Shown: positions 30,484 to 39,874 of the stretch, piece by piece | Position numbering within the stretch: position 1 is the first letter of the stretch | Layout: the number at the start of each line of letters is the position of its first letter | Assembly (NCBI GenBank): GCA_023818965.1 | Contig: JAMWCD010000006.1 | Location: 141,475-205,474 of the forward strand | DNA length: 64,000 nt | Origin: Candidatus Omnitrophota bacterium | GTDB lineage: Bacteria > Ratteibacteria > UBA8468 > B48-G9 > DTJG01 | Reading direction: 5' to 3' | Translations under genes and position numbers: made by a program | The notes under the pieces: model-generated | What the model was told of the DNA's origin: nothing | What the model saw: only the letters and a program-made list of their open reading frames with translations | Database searches by the model: none

Positions 30484-30888
30484 ATGGCTGAGAAAGAGAA
30501 AAAGAAAAAATATACAAAGAAGAAGAAAAGGCATGTTACAATTCCATCAGGAATCGCCCATATCAAGGCAACATTTAATAACACAATTATTACAATTACT
30601 GATCCTGAAGGAAAGGTAATTGCGTGGGCGAGTGCTGGTACTGTTGGATTTAAAGGGACAAGAAAGGGTACTCCCTTTGCAGCACAATTGATTGCTGAAA
30701 ATGTTGCAAGGAAGGTCCAGAGTATGGTGAATATGAAAGATGTGGAAGTTAGGGTTAAAGGTCCTGGACCTGGTCGAGAAACTGCTATCAGGGCTCTTCA
30801 AACTGCTGGATTGAATATTACTTCTATCAAGGATGTTACACCGATTCCCCATAATGGATGCAGACCACCGAAGAGAAGAAGAGTATAA
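30484..30888 (+). CDS. rpsK: Ribosomal protein S11
   Basis: 134 aa with a Lys-rich N-terminus, conserved [19 protein letters not shown] and the C-terminal [15 protein letters not shown]. It lies on the 30S platform near the mRNA exit. Confidence 0.97.
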   Translation: MAEKEKKKKYTKKKKRHVTIPSGIAHIKATFNNTIITITDPEGKVIAWASAGTVGFKGTRKGTPFAAQLIAENVARKVQSMVNMKDVEVRVKGPGPGRETAIRALQTAGLNITSIKDVTPIPHNGCRPPKRRRV

Positions 30889-30906
30889 AATATAAAAGGA
30901 GTTGTT

Positions 30907-31524
30907 ATGGCAAAAATTACCAAACCACTGTGTAAAATCTGCAGACGTAACGCAGAGAAATTGTATCTAAAAGGTAGAAGGTGTGAAAGCGATAAATGTC
31001 CACTTGATCCCAGGAAACAACGTAAAGTTCAGGCACCTGCCAAAACATCAGAATACGGGATGCAATTGAGGGAGAAAAATAAGGTTAAGGTATACTATGG
31101 AGTGGGAGAGAGACAGTTCAGACGGTATTTCTCTATTGCAAAGAAGGCAAAAGGAGTTACCGGGGATGTGCTTTTGAGATTGCTCGAGTGTCGTCTTGAC
31201 AATGTTGTTTACAAATTAAACTGGGTATTTTCACGAAGGATGGCAAGGCAGGCTATTATCCATGGACACATCCTTGTTAATGGTAAAAAGGTCAATAGAC
31301 CTTCATATCAGGTAAAAATTGGTGATGAAATTACAATCGCTGAAAACTCAAAATATCAGGAAATCGCAAGTCAGGCAAGACAAGCAGGTCGGTCAGGTGT
31401 TATACCTGCATGGATTGAGTGTTCAGAAAGCGAATTGAAAGCTGCAATTGTAAGGTATCCAACAAGAGAAGAAGTCAGTATTCCTGTTGATGAACATCTG
31501 ATTATTAACTTTTATTCAAAGTGA
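30907..31524 (+). CDS. rpsD: Ribosomal protein S4
   Basis: 205 aa. S4 starts 16S folding. The N-terminus has C-x2-C plus a second Cys pair (CKIC...C-x4-C), the zinc-binding form. The S4 RNA-binding domain (RLDNVVYKLNWVFSRRMARQ) is typical. In many bacteria S4 represses the alpha operon; no pseudoknot was identified here. Confidence 0.97.
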   Translation: MAKITKPLCKICRRNAEKLYLKGRRCESDKCPLDPRKQRKVQAPAKTSEYGMQLREKNKVKVYYGVGERQFRRYFSIAKKAKGVTGDVLLRLLECRLDNVVYKLNWVFSRRMARQAIIHGHILVNGKKVNRPSYQVKIGDEITIAENSKYQEIASQARQAGRSGVIPAWIECSESELKAAIVRYPTREEVSIPVDEHLIINFYSK

Positions 31525-31534
31525 GGTGGAAATT

Positions 31535-32512
31535 ATGGAACAAAAGACATTGGCTTTTCTATTTCCGTCAAGAATAATGTGGGAAAAAGAAACATATAGA
31601 AACAATTATGGAAAATTGATTGTTGAACCACTTGAAAGGGGTTTTGGTGTGACTGTAGGAAATGCATTGAGAAGGGTTTTGCTGTCATGTATTCCTGGCG
31701 TTGCTATCACAGGGCTAAAGATTTCAGGTGTTCAGCATGAATTCACAACAATTCCTGGGGTTAAGGAAGATGCAACACAGATTGTTTTGAATCTAAAGCA
31801 GGTGATATGTAAACCAGTAATTTCGGAGTTTCCGCACAGGTCTTCTATAAAGATTTCAGGAATTTCAGAATTGAGTGCAAAGGATTTGATTACAGATGGA
31901 AGTGTTGAAATTCTGAATCCCGAACTTCACATTGCAACACTGGATCCGTCAACAGAATTAACAATTGAACTTGAGATTACTTCCGGCAGAGGTTATCTTC
32001 CTGTCGAAAAAATGAAACTTGTGAGAAAAGATATTCCAGTGGACATGATTTTGATTGATGGAATTTATACACCTGTAAAAAAGGTGGCATTTCATGTCGA
32101 AAATACACGTGTTGGTCCGCTTGTTGACTATGAAAAATTAATTCTTGATGTCTGGACAAATGGGGCAATTTCTCCTGCAGATGCAGTGAGCATTGCGACT
32201 GATATTTTAAATAATCATTTCGGGAAAATTGGGGAAAATCAAACCATAGGAGAACAACCGGTTTCTGCAAAAGCAGGGTCTGAGGTCGAAAAGGCAGATA
32301 TTCCAGTCACTGAATTGAATCTTCCAACAAGGATTGTGAACATTCTTCAAAAACATAATATTAACACCTTAAATGACATTCTTAAAATGCCACGAGCAAA
32401 ATTTGAAGAGATGAAAAACTTGGGAGAAAAATCAATTGAAGAAATAGAAGCAATTGTTGAGAAAATGGGTTACAGGTTGAAAGGAAATTCGTCTGACACG
32501 GAGCAGTCATGA
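31535..32512 (+). CDS. rpoA: RNA polymerase alpha subunit
   Basis: 325 aa from ATG 31535, which has GAGGTGG five bases upstream; an in-frame GTG at 31526 overlaps that SD. The N-terminal dimerisation domain has ERGFGVTVGNALRRVLL, and the C-terminal DNA/activator-binding domain covers ~260-320 (LPTRIVNILQKHNI). It overlaps rplQ by four bases. It assembles with the fused beta-beta' chain encoded upstream. Confidence 0.97.
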   Translation: MEQKTLAFLFPSRIMWEKETYRNNYGKLIVEPLERGFGVTVGNALRRVLLSCIPGVAITGLKISGVQHEFTTIPGVKEDATQIVLNLKQVICKPVISEFPHRSSIKISGISELSAKDLITDGSVEILNPELHIATLDPSTELTIELEITSGRGYLPVEKMKLVRKDIPVDMILIDGIYTPVKKVAFHVENTRVGPLVDYEKLILDVWTNGAISPADAVSIATDILNNHFGKIGENQTIGEQPVSAKAGSEVEKADIPVTELNLPTRIVNILQKHNINTLNDILKMPRAKFEEMKNLGEKSIEEIEAIVEKMGYRLKGNSSDTEQS

Positions 32513-32859
32513 GACATAAAAAAGATATTCGCAAACTCAGCAGGAACAAATCTCATCGGAAAAGTCTTTTGAGAAATATGGCAATCAGTTTTTTTCAGAA
32601 TAAAAAGGTAATGACCACTGAAGCAAAGGCAAAGCAATTGAAAAGAGTTGTTGAAAGATTGATTACGATTGGGAAAAATCAAAACCTTGCCAGTATTCGA
32701 AGGATTAACTCATATTTGAATCACCAGCCGACCACGAAAATTGTACTGGAACTTGGACAGAAATTTAAGGATAGGAAAGGTGGTTATACAAGAATTATTA
32801 AAGTAGACCGAAGACGTGGCGATGCAAGCAAAATGGCATTAATTCAAATGGTGGAATAA
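32509..32859 (+). CDS. rplQ: Ribosomal protein L17
   Basis: 116 aa with the family motif LSRNKSHRKSLLRNMAISFF at the start and YTRIIKVDRRRGDASKMA at the end. It ends the alpha-operon order and overlaps rpoA by ATGA. Confidence 0.97.
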   Translation: MRHKKDIRKLSRNKSHRKSLLRNMAISFFQNKKVMTTEAKAKQLKRVVERLITIGKNQNLASIRRINSYLNHQPTTKIVLELGQKFKDRKGGYTRIIKVDRRRGDASKMALIQMVE

Positions 32860-32860
32860 A

Positions 32861-33073
32861 ATGAAAGAACCCTTGAAAATACTTGATAAGTATGATAAAA
32901 AAGAAAATATCTACAAATTGATATTGCAATTTGCTGAAAAGGGGCATAAAATCCTTTCTTCTGGCGTTGCCTCCATTTCTGATGATTCATTGAATATACT
33001 TGATGCAATACTGAAGGATGTGGAGGAGGAGAAGATGAATGAACATAGAGAATCTCCTGAAAAGGATGGCTGA
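32861..33073 (+). CDS. Possible divergent RNA polymerase omega subunit
   Basis: A 70-aa acidic, helical protein one base after rplQ. The segment ENIYKLILQFAEKGHKILSSG resembles the omega core (N-x-[FY]-x-LVL-x-AA-x-RA-x-x-L) in layout, and the ILDAILKDVEEEKM segment resembles the following ALEEI-x-x-G-K-I helix. The usual RAR and other hallmark residues are missing, so this is only a suggestion supported by position. It overlaps the next gene by 35 bases and carries that gene's SD. Confidence 0.4.
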   Translation: MKEPLKILDKYDKKENIYKLILQFAEKGHKILSSGVASISDDSLNILDAILKDVEEEKMNEHRESPEKDG

Positions 33074-34136
33074 AATTGATGCCTCAGACCTGCATCTTAA
33101 GGCAGGAAGAAAGCCTTTTTTCAGAATAAAAACCATTCTTCAGGAAGTTTCTGATTATCCTGTACTAACTGCCCAGGAAATTGAACAATATGCCTTCAGC
33201 ATTATGAATGAGAAACAGAGGACTCAGTTTATCGAGAATATGGAGATGGATCTTGCAACAGAATCACCTGAAACAGGAAGATTCCGTGTTAATATATTCA
33301 GGCAACGTGGAAATATCGGTATTGTAATGAGAAGGATCAAGTCCAGCATCCCCTCTTTTGAACAACTGGGATTACCTGCTGTTTTAGAAAAAATTTGTGA
33401 TTTTCCGACAGGTCTTGTTCTTGTTGCAGGTCCAACTGGTTGCGGAAAATCCACTACACTTGCAGCAATGATAGAATACATCAATACAAGTAAGCAGGCG
33501 CTTCACATTATTACAATCGAAGACCCGATTGAATATGTTTACACTGATAAGAATTGTCTCATTAATCAACGTGAGGTTGGGATTGATACACTTTCTTTTC
33601 ATGATGCTTTGAAAAGGGTTCTTCGTGAAGACCCTGATATTATCCTCATTGGAGAATTGAGAGATACCGAGACATTTGAAGCAGCGATCAGGGCATGTGA
33701 AACAGGCCACCTTGTGTTCAGTACCCTGCATACAGTTGACACTGTGACAACAATTAATAGAATTCTTGACTTTTTCCCGCAGAACCAGCACGAGATGATA
33801 CGAAAAATTCTTGCCTATAATCTTCGTGCGACCTGCTGTCAGAAATTGCTCCCCAAAAAGGATGGAACAGGAATGGTTCCTGCCTGTGAAATAATGATTG
33901 TTACTCCAATTGTTTCAAGATTAATTATTGAAGACAAAATTGGCAAGATTCCAAGTGCTATTGCTGCTGATAAAGAGGCAGGTATGCAGACATTTAATCA
34001 GCACCTTGTAAAATTAATTAATGAGGGAAAGATTACAAAAGAAACAGGTTTTGAGGCTTCACCTGCACCCCATACCCTGGAGATGAATCTGAGAGGAATA
34101 TACCTTGATGAGGAGACCAGGATTATTGGAGAGTAA
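33039..34136 (+). CDS. pilT: PilT/PilU-type pilus retraction ATPase
   Basis: A 365-aa secretion-type hexameric ATPase. Walker A GPTGCGKST is at 131-139. The acidic IEDPIEYVY (Asp box), Walker B IILIGELRD and His-box ETGHLVFSTLHT follow, all typical of PilT. The N-terminal PAS-like domain begins IDASDLHLKAGRKP. PilT drives type IV pilus retraction. No other pilus gene is present here, so its partners lie elsewhere, and PilU or a PilB-related role cannot be excluded. The GGAGGAGGAG SD is strong. Confidence 0.9.
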   Translation: MNIENLLKRMAEIDASDLHLKAGRKPFFRIKTILQEVSDYPVLTAQEIEQYAFSIMNEKQRTQFIENMEMDLATESPETGRFRVNIFRQRGNIGIVMRRIKSSIPSFEQLGLPAVLEKICDFPTGLVLVAGPTGCGKSTTLAAMIEYINTSKQALHIITIEDPIEYVYTDKNCLINQREVGIDTLSFHDALKRVLREDPDIILIGELRDTETFEAAIRACETGHLVFSTLHTVDTVTTINRILDFFPQNQHEMIRKILAYNLRATCCQKLLPKKDGTGMVPACEIMIVTPIVSRLIIEDKIGKIPSAIAADKEAGMQTFNQHLVKLINEGKITKETGFEASPAPHTLEMNLRGIYLDEETRIIGE

Positions 34137-34148
34137 GCCTGTCTCGAG

Positions 34149-35408
34149 ATGAAAATACTTGTAATAGGAAGTGGTGGACGTGAGCATGCAATATGCTGGA
34201 AGATTGCGTCTGAAATGGATTCTGGTACACTTTATGCTCTACCAGGCAATGGTGGCATAGGAGAAATTGCAAATCTTGTTGACATTCCAGTTAGCCATTA
34301 TCAGGAAATCGCAACATTTGCAAAAAAGGAAAAAATTGATCTGACAGTTGTTGGTCCGGAAAATCCACTTGCAGATGGGCTGGTTGATATTTTCAGGAAA
34401 AAGGGATTGAAAATTTTTGGTCCTACCAGGAAAGCAGCAATGCTTGAGGCGTCAAAGGTCTGGGCAAAGGAATTCATGGCACAACATAATATTCCGACAG
34501 GAAAATTTTCTGTCGCCGATAACTTTCAGCAGGCAAAAAGAATAATTGAAAAAACTGAATTTCCCGTTGTTATCAAGTACGATGGACTTGCAGCAGGAAA
34601 AGGTGTTAGTATTGCAGAGGGAAAGGAGGACGCAATATCTTTTCTTGAAGCAGTTTTTGAAAAAAACATTTTTTCATCCACCAATGTCAGGGTCGTTATA
34701 GAGGAATTCCTTACAGGCGAGGAACTTTCGTATCTTGTTATCACAGATGGAGAAGTTTTCATACCTCTTGCTCCAGCCAGGGATTATAAAAAGATTTACG
34801 ATGGTGATAAGGGTCCGAATACAGGTGGCATGGGCTGCTACAGTCCTGTACCTATATGTGACAGTGAACTTGAAAAAATTATAGAGAAAAAAATTGTCAT
34901 TCCCACAATAAAAGGACTTCAAAGAGATGGGATTGAATATAAGGGTGTTATTTATTTCGGATTGATTATTACAAAAGATGGTCCTGAAATTCTTGAATAT
35001 AATGTGAGATTTGGAGACCCCGAAACAGAAGTGATTTTGCCGAGGATGGAAAGCGGACTGCTGGAATTGCTTGAGGCAACTACTGAAGAAAGATTAAGAG
35101 AATATGACATTAAATGGAAGAAAAAAGCGGCTGTTGATGTTGTCATTGCATCTGGAGGATATCCAGGGAAATATGAAACAGGCTTTGTAATTGCTGGCGT
35201 TGAGTCAGTATCCGGGGACGGCATTATTTTTCATGCAGGAACAAAAAAAGAAAATGATAGATTTGTGACTGCTGGTGGAAGAGTTTTGAATGTTGTCGGG
35301 CTTGGAGACACAATTGAGGATGCAAGGGAAAAAGCATATGAGAAAGTTCAGAAGATTTCCTTCAAAAATATGTATTACAGGAAGGACATCGGGTACCTGA
35401 AGGAATAA
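34149..35408 (+). CDS. purD: Phosphoribosylamine-glycine ligase (GARS)
   Basis: 419 aa, normal size. It ligates glycine to phosphoribosylamine with ATP in purine synthesis. The N-domain begins MKILVIGSGGREHAICWK; the ATP-grasp region has KYDGLAAGKGV and EEFLTGEELSYL; GPNTGGMGCYSP and NVRFGDPETEV are family signatures. It is the last gene of the long plus-strand run before the rpsO promoter. Confidence 0.97.
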   Translation: MKILVIGSGGREHAICWKIASEMDSGTLYALPGNGGIGEIANLVDIPVSHYQEIATFAKKEKIDLTVVGPENPLADGLVDIFRKKGLKIFGPTRKAAMLEASKVWAKEFMAQHNIPTGKFSVADNFQQAKRIIEKTEFPVVIKYDGLAAGKGVSIAEGKEDAISFLEAVFEKNIFSSTNVRVVIEEFLTGEELSYLVITDGEVFIPLAPARDYKKIYDGDKGPNTGGMGCYSPVPICDSELEKIIEKKIVIPTIKGLQRDGIEYKGVIYFGLIITKDGPEILEYNVRFGDPETEVILPRMESGLLELLEATTEERLREYDIKWKKKAAVDVVIASGGYPGKYETGFVIAGVESVSGDGIIFHAGTKKENDRFVTAGGRVLNVVGLGDTIEDAREKAYEKVQKISFKNMYYRKDIGYLKE

Positions 35409-35415
35409 ATCTTCG

Positions 35416-35444
35416 TTGACAGAATTTTCATAAAATGATATACT
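35416..35444 (+). promoter_or_regulatory. Sigma70-type promoter for rpsO-pnp
   Basis: A perfect TTGACA (35416-35421), a 17-base spacer and TATACT (35439-35444). The start would be near 35451, about 40 bases before rpsO. It shows that rpsO-pnp can be expressed apart from purD. Confidence 0.75.
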
Positions 35445-35492
35445 GATTGCACACGATAAAAATGTGAAAAAAATTTTTCGGGAGAAGAAGAA

Positions 35493-35759
35493 ATGCTTGA
35501 AAAAGCGATTAAGGAAAAAATAAAACAGGATTTTGGAAGACATCCCGGAGATACTGGTTCTCCTGAGGTTCAAATTGCCATACTTACAAAAAGAATTGAG
35601 GCACTTGGTGAACATTTTAAGAAATTTCCCAAGGATTTCAATTCAAGGCGAGGGCTTTTGAAACTGATTGGAAGAAGAAGACGTCTTTTAAAGTATCTTC
35701 AGACAAAAGATTTTGCAGCATACCAGGCTCTCATTGAAAAACTGGGATTGAGAAAATAG
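35493..35759 (+). CDS. rpsO: Ribosomal protein S15
   Basis: 88 aa with the signature [19 protein letters not shown] and [11 protein letters not shown]15 binds the 16S central domain. The rpsO-pnp pair is conserved, and S15 often represses its own translation by binding its leader; the short leader here was not resolved into a pseudoknot. Confidence 0.97.
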   Translation: MLEKAIKEKIKQDFGRHPGDTGSPEVQIAILTKRIEALGEHFKKFPKDFNSRRGLLKLIGRRRRLLKYLQTKDFAAYQALIEKLGLRK

Positions 35760-35762
35760 AAA

Positions 35763-37898
35763 ATGATAAAAAGATTGGAAATAGAGCTTGGTGGAAAACC
35801 TATCATTATTGAAACAGGACTTCTGGCGAAACAGGCAGCAGGTGCTGTGACTGTTTCGTGCGGCGAAACAGTCGTTCTTGTGGCTGCCACCACCAAACCG
35901 TCAGAAGAAATCAGAGATTTTTTCCCTCTCACCTGTGATTATCGGGAACAAACTTCTGCTGCTGGTAAAATTCCAGGTGGTTTTTTTAAAAGAGAAGGAC
36001 GCCCTTCAGAAAGAGAGATTCTTGTCAGTCGCCTGATGGACAGATCTATCAGACCACTGTTCCCTGATGATTTTACTGATGAGGTTCAAATAATTTCATT
36101 TGTTCTTTCTGTTGACCAGGAAAATGATCCTGACATTCTTTCTGTTATTGGGGGTTGTTGCAGTGTCTTACTTGCAGGACTTCCTGTCAGTGATGTGGCA
36201 GGTTGTGTAAGGATTGGCAGAATTGATGATAAATTTGTTATCAATCCGACAATTTCAGAACTTGAAAAGAGCTCTTTGAATCTTGTGTTATCAGGTACAG
36301 AAAAATCAATTATCATGATGGAAGGATGGGCAAAGGAAATCAGTGAGGATGCATTTATCGAGGCGACTGAATTTGCCTTTAATGCCATTGGACCCCTTAT
36401 AAAAAAAATTTCTGAATGGAGACAACCTGTTTCATATTCTAAATTGTTCAATCCTGAACCTGCTACAGTGGAAATTGTTGAAAAGTTTGTCAATGAAAAA
36501 ATGCAATCCATATGGAATTACCCTGAGAAGAAACAGAGAAACGAATATTACATACAAATGTTTGAAGAATTGAAAAATCAGTTTGAGGCAGAAAAACATG
36601 CAGAACTTCAAATCATATTTGAAAAGGTTCTCGAAAAAACGATCAGGCATATGATACTGTCTTCAGAAAAGAGGTTTGATGGTAGAAAAAAGGATGAAAT
36701 CAGACCTGTTGAATGTAGTGTTGGCTTGCTTCCGAGAACACATGGTTCTGCACTTTTTACCCGTGGTCAAACGCAATGTATTGCATCTGTTACACTGGGT
36801 ACAAAACATGACCAGCAGATTATTGATGGGCTTTTTGAAGAAACATCCAAGAGATTTATGCTCCATTATAATTTTCCACCATTTTGTGTTGGTGAAACCA
36901 GTCCTCTTCGAGGTCCGTCCCGTAGAGAAATCGGACATGGTGCTCTTGCGGAAAGGTCTCTTCAATCGCTGATTCCTGAAGAGACAGTTTTCCCTTATAC
37001 AATAAGGATTGTTGCGAATATTCTTGAATCAAATGGTTCTTCTTCAATGGCAACAGTTTGTGCTTCTTCTCTTGCACTGATGGATGGTGGAGTGCCGCTT
37101 CCAAGGCATGTCGCAGGGATAGCCCTTGGGATGATTAAAGAAGGCGACCAATATGTTTTGCTTACAGACATTGCGGGTGAAGAAGATCATGTTGGTGATC
37201 TTGATTTAAAAATTGCAGGGACATCTGTTGGAATTACAGGATTTCAGATGGATGTTAAGACAATGGAATTTTCCCATGATATCCTGAAAGAGGCAGTAAT
37301 TCAAAGCAGACAGGCAAGGGAAAGAATTATCGAGATTATGAACAGAGTGCTGGACAAATCCCGACCAGAGATTTCAAAGTATGCACCAAGAATTGTTTCA
37401 CTTAAGGTGCCGTCTGATAAAATTGGACTTGTCATCGGTGGTGGCGGAAAGACAATTAGAAAAATTATTGATGAGACAGGGGTAGAAATTGACATAGAAG
37501 ATGATGGCACAGTTTCTATTTACAGCAGTGATATTGAAAAATGTCAAAAAGCAGTTGAAAAAATAAAGGCAATTATTGAAGAACCTGAGCATGGAAAAAT
37601 TTATGAAGGGACTGTGACAAGGGTGTTTCCTTTTGGAGCCATGGTGAAATTTTTCAATGAACTGGAAGGGCTTGTTCATATTTCAGAACTTGCACCAACA
37701 AGAGTCAACAGGGTTGAAGATGTGGTAAATGTTGGTGAGAAAATTAAGGTAAAATTCATTGGTTTTGATGAACAGGGCAGGGCAAATCTCAGTCGTAAAC
37801 AGGCTCTGACCACTGAAGAAATTGAAAAGGAAAAACATAGCCTTCATAGTGGATTACTGAGAAGAGAACCCCGCAGGGATAATAGAAAGAGATTCTAA
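35763..37898 (+). CDS. pnp: Polynucleotide phosphorylase
   Basis: 711 aa; degrades RNA 3' to 5' with phosphate. Two RNase PH domains are present (the second with RTHGSALFTRGQTQ and the catalytic-region DIAGEEDHVGDLDLKIAG), then KH (~550-610, IGGGGKTIRKII) and S1 (~614-690, GTVTRVFPFGAMVKF). The gene ends tail-to-tail with cmk, and their stop codons overlap by four bases with no terminator between them. Confidence 0.97.
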   Translation: MIKRLEIELGGKPIIIETGLLAKQAAGAVTVSCGETVVLVAATTKPSEEIRDFFPLTCDYREQTSAAGKIPGGFFKREGRPSEREILVSRLMDRSIRPLFPDDFTDEVQIISFVLSVDQENDPDILSVIGGCCSVLLAGLPVSDVAGCVRIGRIDDKFVINPTISELEKSSLNLVLSGTEKSIIMMEGWAKEISEDAFIEATEFAFNAIGPLIKKISEWRQPVSYSKLFNPEPATVEIVEKFVNEKMQSIWNYPEKKQRNEYYIQMFEELKNQFEAEKHAELQIIFEKVLEKTIRHMILSSEKRFDGRKKDEIRPVECSVGLLPRTHGSALFTRGQTQCIASVTLGTKHDQQIIDGLFEETSKRFMLHYNFPPFCVGETSPLRGPSRREIGHGALAERSLQSLIPEETVFPYTIRIVANILESNGSSSMATVCASSLALMDGGVPLPRHVAGIALGMIKEGDQYVLLTDIAGEEDHVGDLDLKIAGTSVGITGFQMDVKTMEFSHDILKEAVIQSRQARERIIEIMNRVLDKSRPEISKYAPRIVSLKVPSDKIGLVIGGGGKTIRKIIDETGVEIDIEDDGTVSIYSSDIEKCQKAVEKIKAIIEEPEHGKIYEGTVTRVFPFGAMVKFFNELEGLVHISELAPTRVNRVEDVVNVGEKIKVKFIGFDEQGRANLSRKQALTTEEIEKEKHSLHSGLLRREPRRDNRKRF

Positions 37899-38584
37899 AC
37901 TTTTCCTGTCTTTTCTTTATAAAGGTCAATAATAGCCGAGACAACCTGTTCAATTGTCATAAATGTTGTATCAATCACAACTGCATCATCAAGTTTTTTC
38001 AAAGGTGCAATTTCCCTGTTTTTGTCCCTTTGGTCTCTGATTTCGATTTCTCTCTGAAGTTTTTCAATATCTTCTTCAATTCCTTGCTGTTTCAACTGGA
38101 GATATCTTCTTTTTGCCCTTTCCTGTACTGATGCATCAAGATAAATTTTCAATTGAGCATCAGGGAATACCTTGCTACCTATGTCTCTACCTTCCATTAC
38201 AATGTCATGGTTTTTTCTATAAGAGCGCTGGATATCCCATAACAATTGTCTTATTTCATGGATTGAAGCAACAAAATGGCTGTTTGTACTTACCTGTTCT
38301 GTTCGTATCTCGTTGCTTACATCCTGACCATCCAGCAGTACTCTGTAAGAATCGCCATTTTGAATGAGTTCTATTGTGGTGTCCTTTGCCATTTCTATTA
38401 ATGCCTGGGGATTGTGAAAATCAATGTTTTGTTTCAATGCCTTCAATGTTAATGCACGATACATGGCTCCAGTGTCAACATAGAGAAAATTCAATCTTTT
38501 TGCTACAATCTTTGCGACAGTGCTTTTCCCAGCACCTGCAGGTCCATCGATAGCAATGACAAAATGTTTATCTTCAGGATTCAA
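37895..38584 (-). CDS. cmk: Cytidylate kinase
   Basis: 229 aa; phosphorylates CMP/dCMP. P-loop GPAGAGKST is at 14-22, followed by YVDTGAMYRAL and MEGRDIGSKVFPDA. I chose TTG 38584, which has AAGGA five bases upstream and gives MNPEDKHFVIAIDG; the open frame further upstream is frr read out of phase. It overlaps frr by 11 bases and is the last gene of the minus-strand operon. Confidence 0.95.
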   Translation of the reverse strand: MNPEDKHFVIAIDGPAGAGKSTVAKIVAKRLNFLYVDTGAMYRALTLKALKQNIDFHNPQALIEMAKDTTIELIQNGDSYRVLLDGQDVSNEIRTEQVSTNSHFVASIHEIRQLLWDIQRSYRKNHDIVMEGRDIGSKVFPDAQLKIYLDASVQERAKRRYLQLKQQGIEEDIEKLQREIEIRDQRDKNREIAPLKKLDDAVVIDTTFMTIEQVVSAIIDLYKEKTGKV

Positions 38585-39131
38585 GTATTTCCTTTTCTTT
38601 AATGTTTGCTTTTTTTTCAACTTCTTCAATGTATTTGTCTGTGATTTTTTGAAGTTCTTCTGTTGCCTTGAATGAGTCATCTTCAGAAATTTTCTTTTCT
38701 TTCTCAAGTTTTTTAAGTTCTTCCTTTATTTTTCTTCGTATCTCACGGATCTCAACCTTTGCCTGTTCTTCAAGTTTTCTTAAAACTTTGACAAGTTCTT
38801 TTCTTCTTTCTTCACTTAATGGTGGAACAGAAATTTTTATATTTGTAGCGTCAGCAACTGGATTGAATCCAAGGTTGCTCATCTGAATTGCTTTTACGAT
38901 CTTATCAGTGATGGATTTATCCCACGGTTGTATCACAAGTGTTTGTGGATTTGGAATTGATACAGTGGCAACCTGATTGATGGGAAGTTTTGATCCATAG
39001 TATTCAACAAGTATTCCTTCAAGAAGGGCTACAGATGCACGACCGAGTCGAAGATTATTCATTTCTTTAACAAAATTATCTTCAACCTTTTTCATTTCCG
39101 TTTCTGCTTCCTGACATATCTGTTTTATCAT
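38574..39131 (-). CDS. frr: Ribosome recycling factor
   Basis: 185 aa; splits post-termination ribosomes with EF-G. Conserved NLRLGRASVALLEGILVEYYGS and the long basic-acidic helices typical of RRF are present. It has a GGGAGG SD. It overlaps pyrH by ATGA, as in the common pyrH-frr pair. Confidence 0.97.
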   Translation of the reverse strand: MIKQICQEAETEMKKVEDNFVKEMNNLRLGRASVALLEGILVEYYGSKLPINQVATVSIPNPQTLVIQPWDKSITDKIVKAIQMSNLGFNPVADATNIKISVPPLSEERRKELVKVLRKLEEQAKVEIREIRRKIKEELKKLEKEKKISEDDSFKATEELQKITDKYIEEVEKKANIKEKEILES

Positions 39132-39874
39132 GACACCTCCCTTTTAAAGATTGTTGAATTTTTATCAGCGATTACTGTTTTTAATCCTTTTCCACATACG
39201 ATCTGTTTCAAATTGCCTTTTCTGAAAAGATTAAAGACAATGACTGGCAAATGGTTATTCATACAAAGGGTTATCGCGGTGTTATCCATTACCTTCAGGT
39301 CATTGTTCAGTACTTCTTTGTAAGTGAGGAATTCATATCGTTTTGCCTTTTTATTTTTTAATGGGTCGTCTGTGTAAACTCCATCAACCTTTGTGGCTTT
39401 TAAGATTACTTCTGCTCCGATTTCGATTGCTTTTAATGCAGCAGAAGTATCTGTTGTAAAATAGGGATTTCCTGTTCCTCCCACAAATATTACTATTCTT
39501 CCTTTTTCAAGGTGTCTGATTGCACGTCTTCTAATGTATGGCTCACAGAACTGTCGCATCTCAAATGAACTTTGAACCCTTGTAATTGCATTCATTTTTT
39601 CAAGGCAACTTTGAAGTGCCAGTCCATTAATCACTGTTGCAAGCATTCCCATATAATCTCCTGTGATTTCATCAATAACCCTGTCATCACGTGTGATACC
39701 CCTGAAAATATTTCCTCCACCTATTACAATGGCTGTCTGACAACCGAGTTCAGTTACTTCTTTAATTTCTTTTGAAATTGAAATCAAAGATTCAGAATTG
39801 ATTCCAAATTGACCATTTTCAGCAAGTGCCTGTCCAGAAAGTTTCAGCAAGATTCTGTTAAAAACAGGTTTCAT
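39128..39874 (-). CDS. pyrH: UMP kinase
   Basis: 248 aa, amino-acid-kinase fold; makes UDP from UMP. Signatures are ILLKLSGQALAE, VIGGGNIFRG and the FVGGTGNPYFTTDTSAALKA nucleotide-binding region. It overlaps metG and frr by four bases each. Confidence 0.97.
   Translation of the reverse strand: MKPVFNRILLKLSGQALAENGQFGINSESLISISKEIKEVTELGCQTAIVIGGGNIFRGITRDDRVIDEITGDYMGMLATVINGLALQSCLEKMNAITRVQSSFEMRQFCEPYIRRRAIRHLEKGRIVIFVGGTGNPYFTTDTSAALKAIEIGAEVILKATKVDGVYTDDPLKNKKAKRYEFLTYKEVLNNDLKVMDNTAITLCMNNHLPVIVFNLFRKGNLKQIVCGKGLKTVIADKNSTIFKREVS

Noticed and set aside
38585-38707. N-terminal extension of cmk
   Set aside because: It is a lysine-rich out-of-frame reading of frr; TTG 38584 has a proper SD and gives normal Cmk length.
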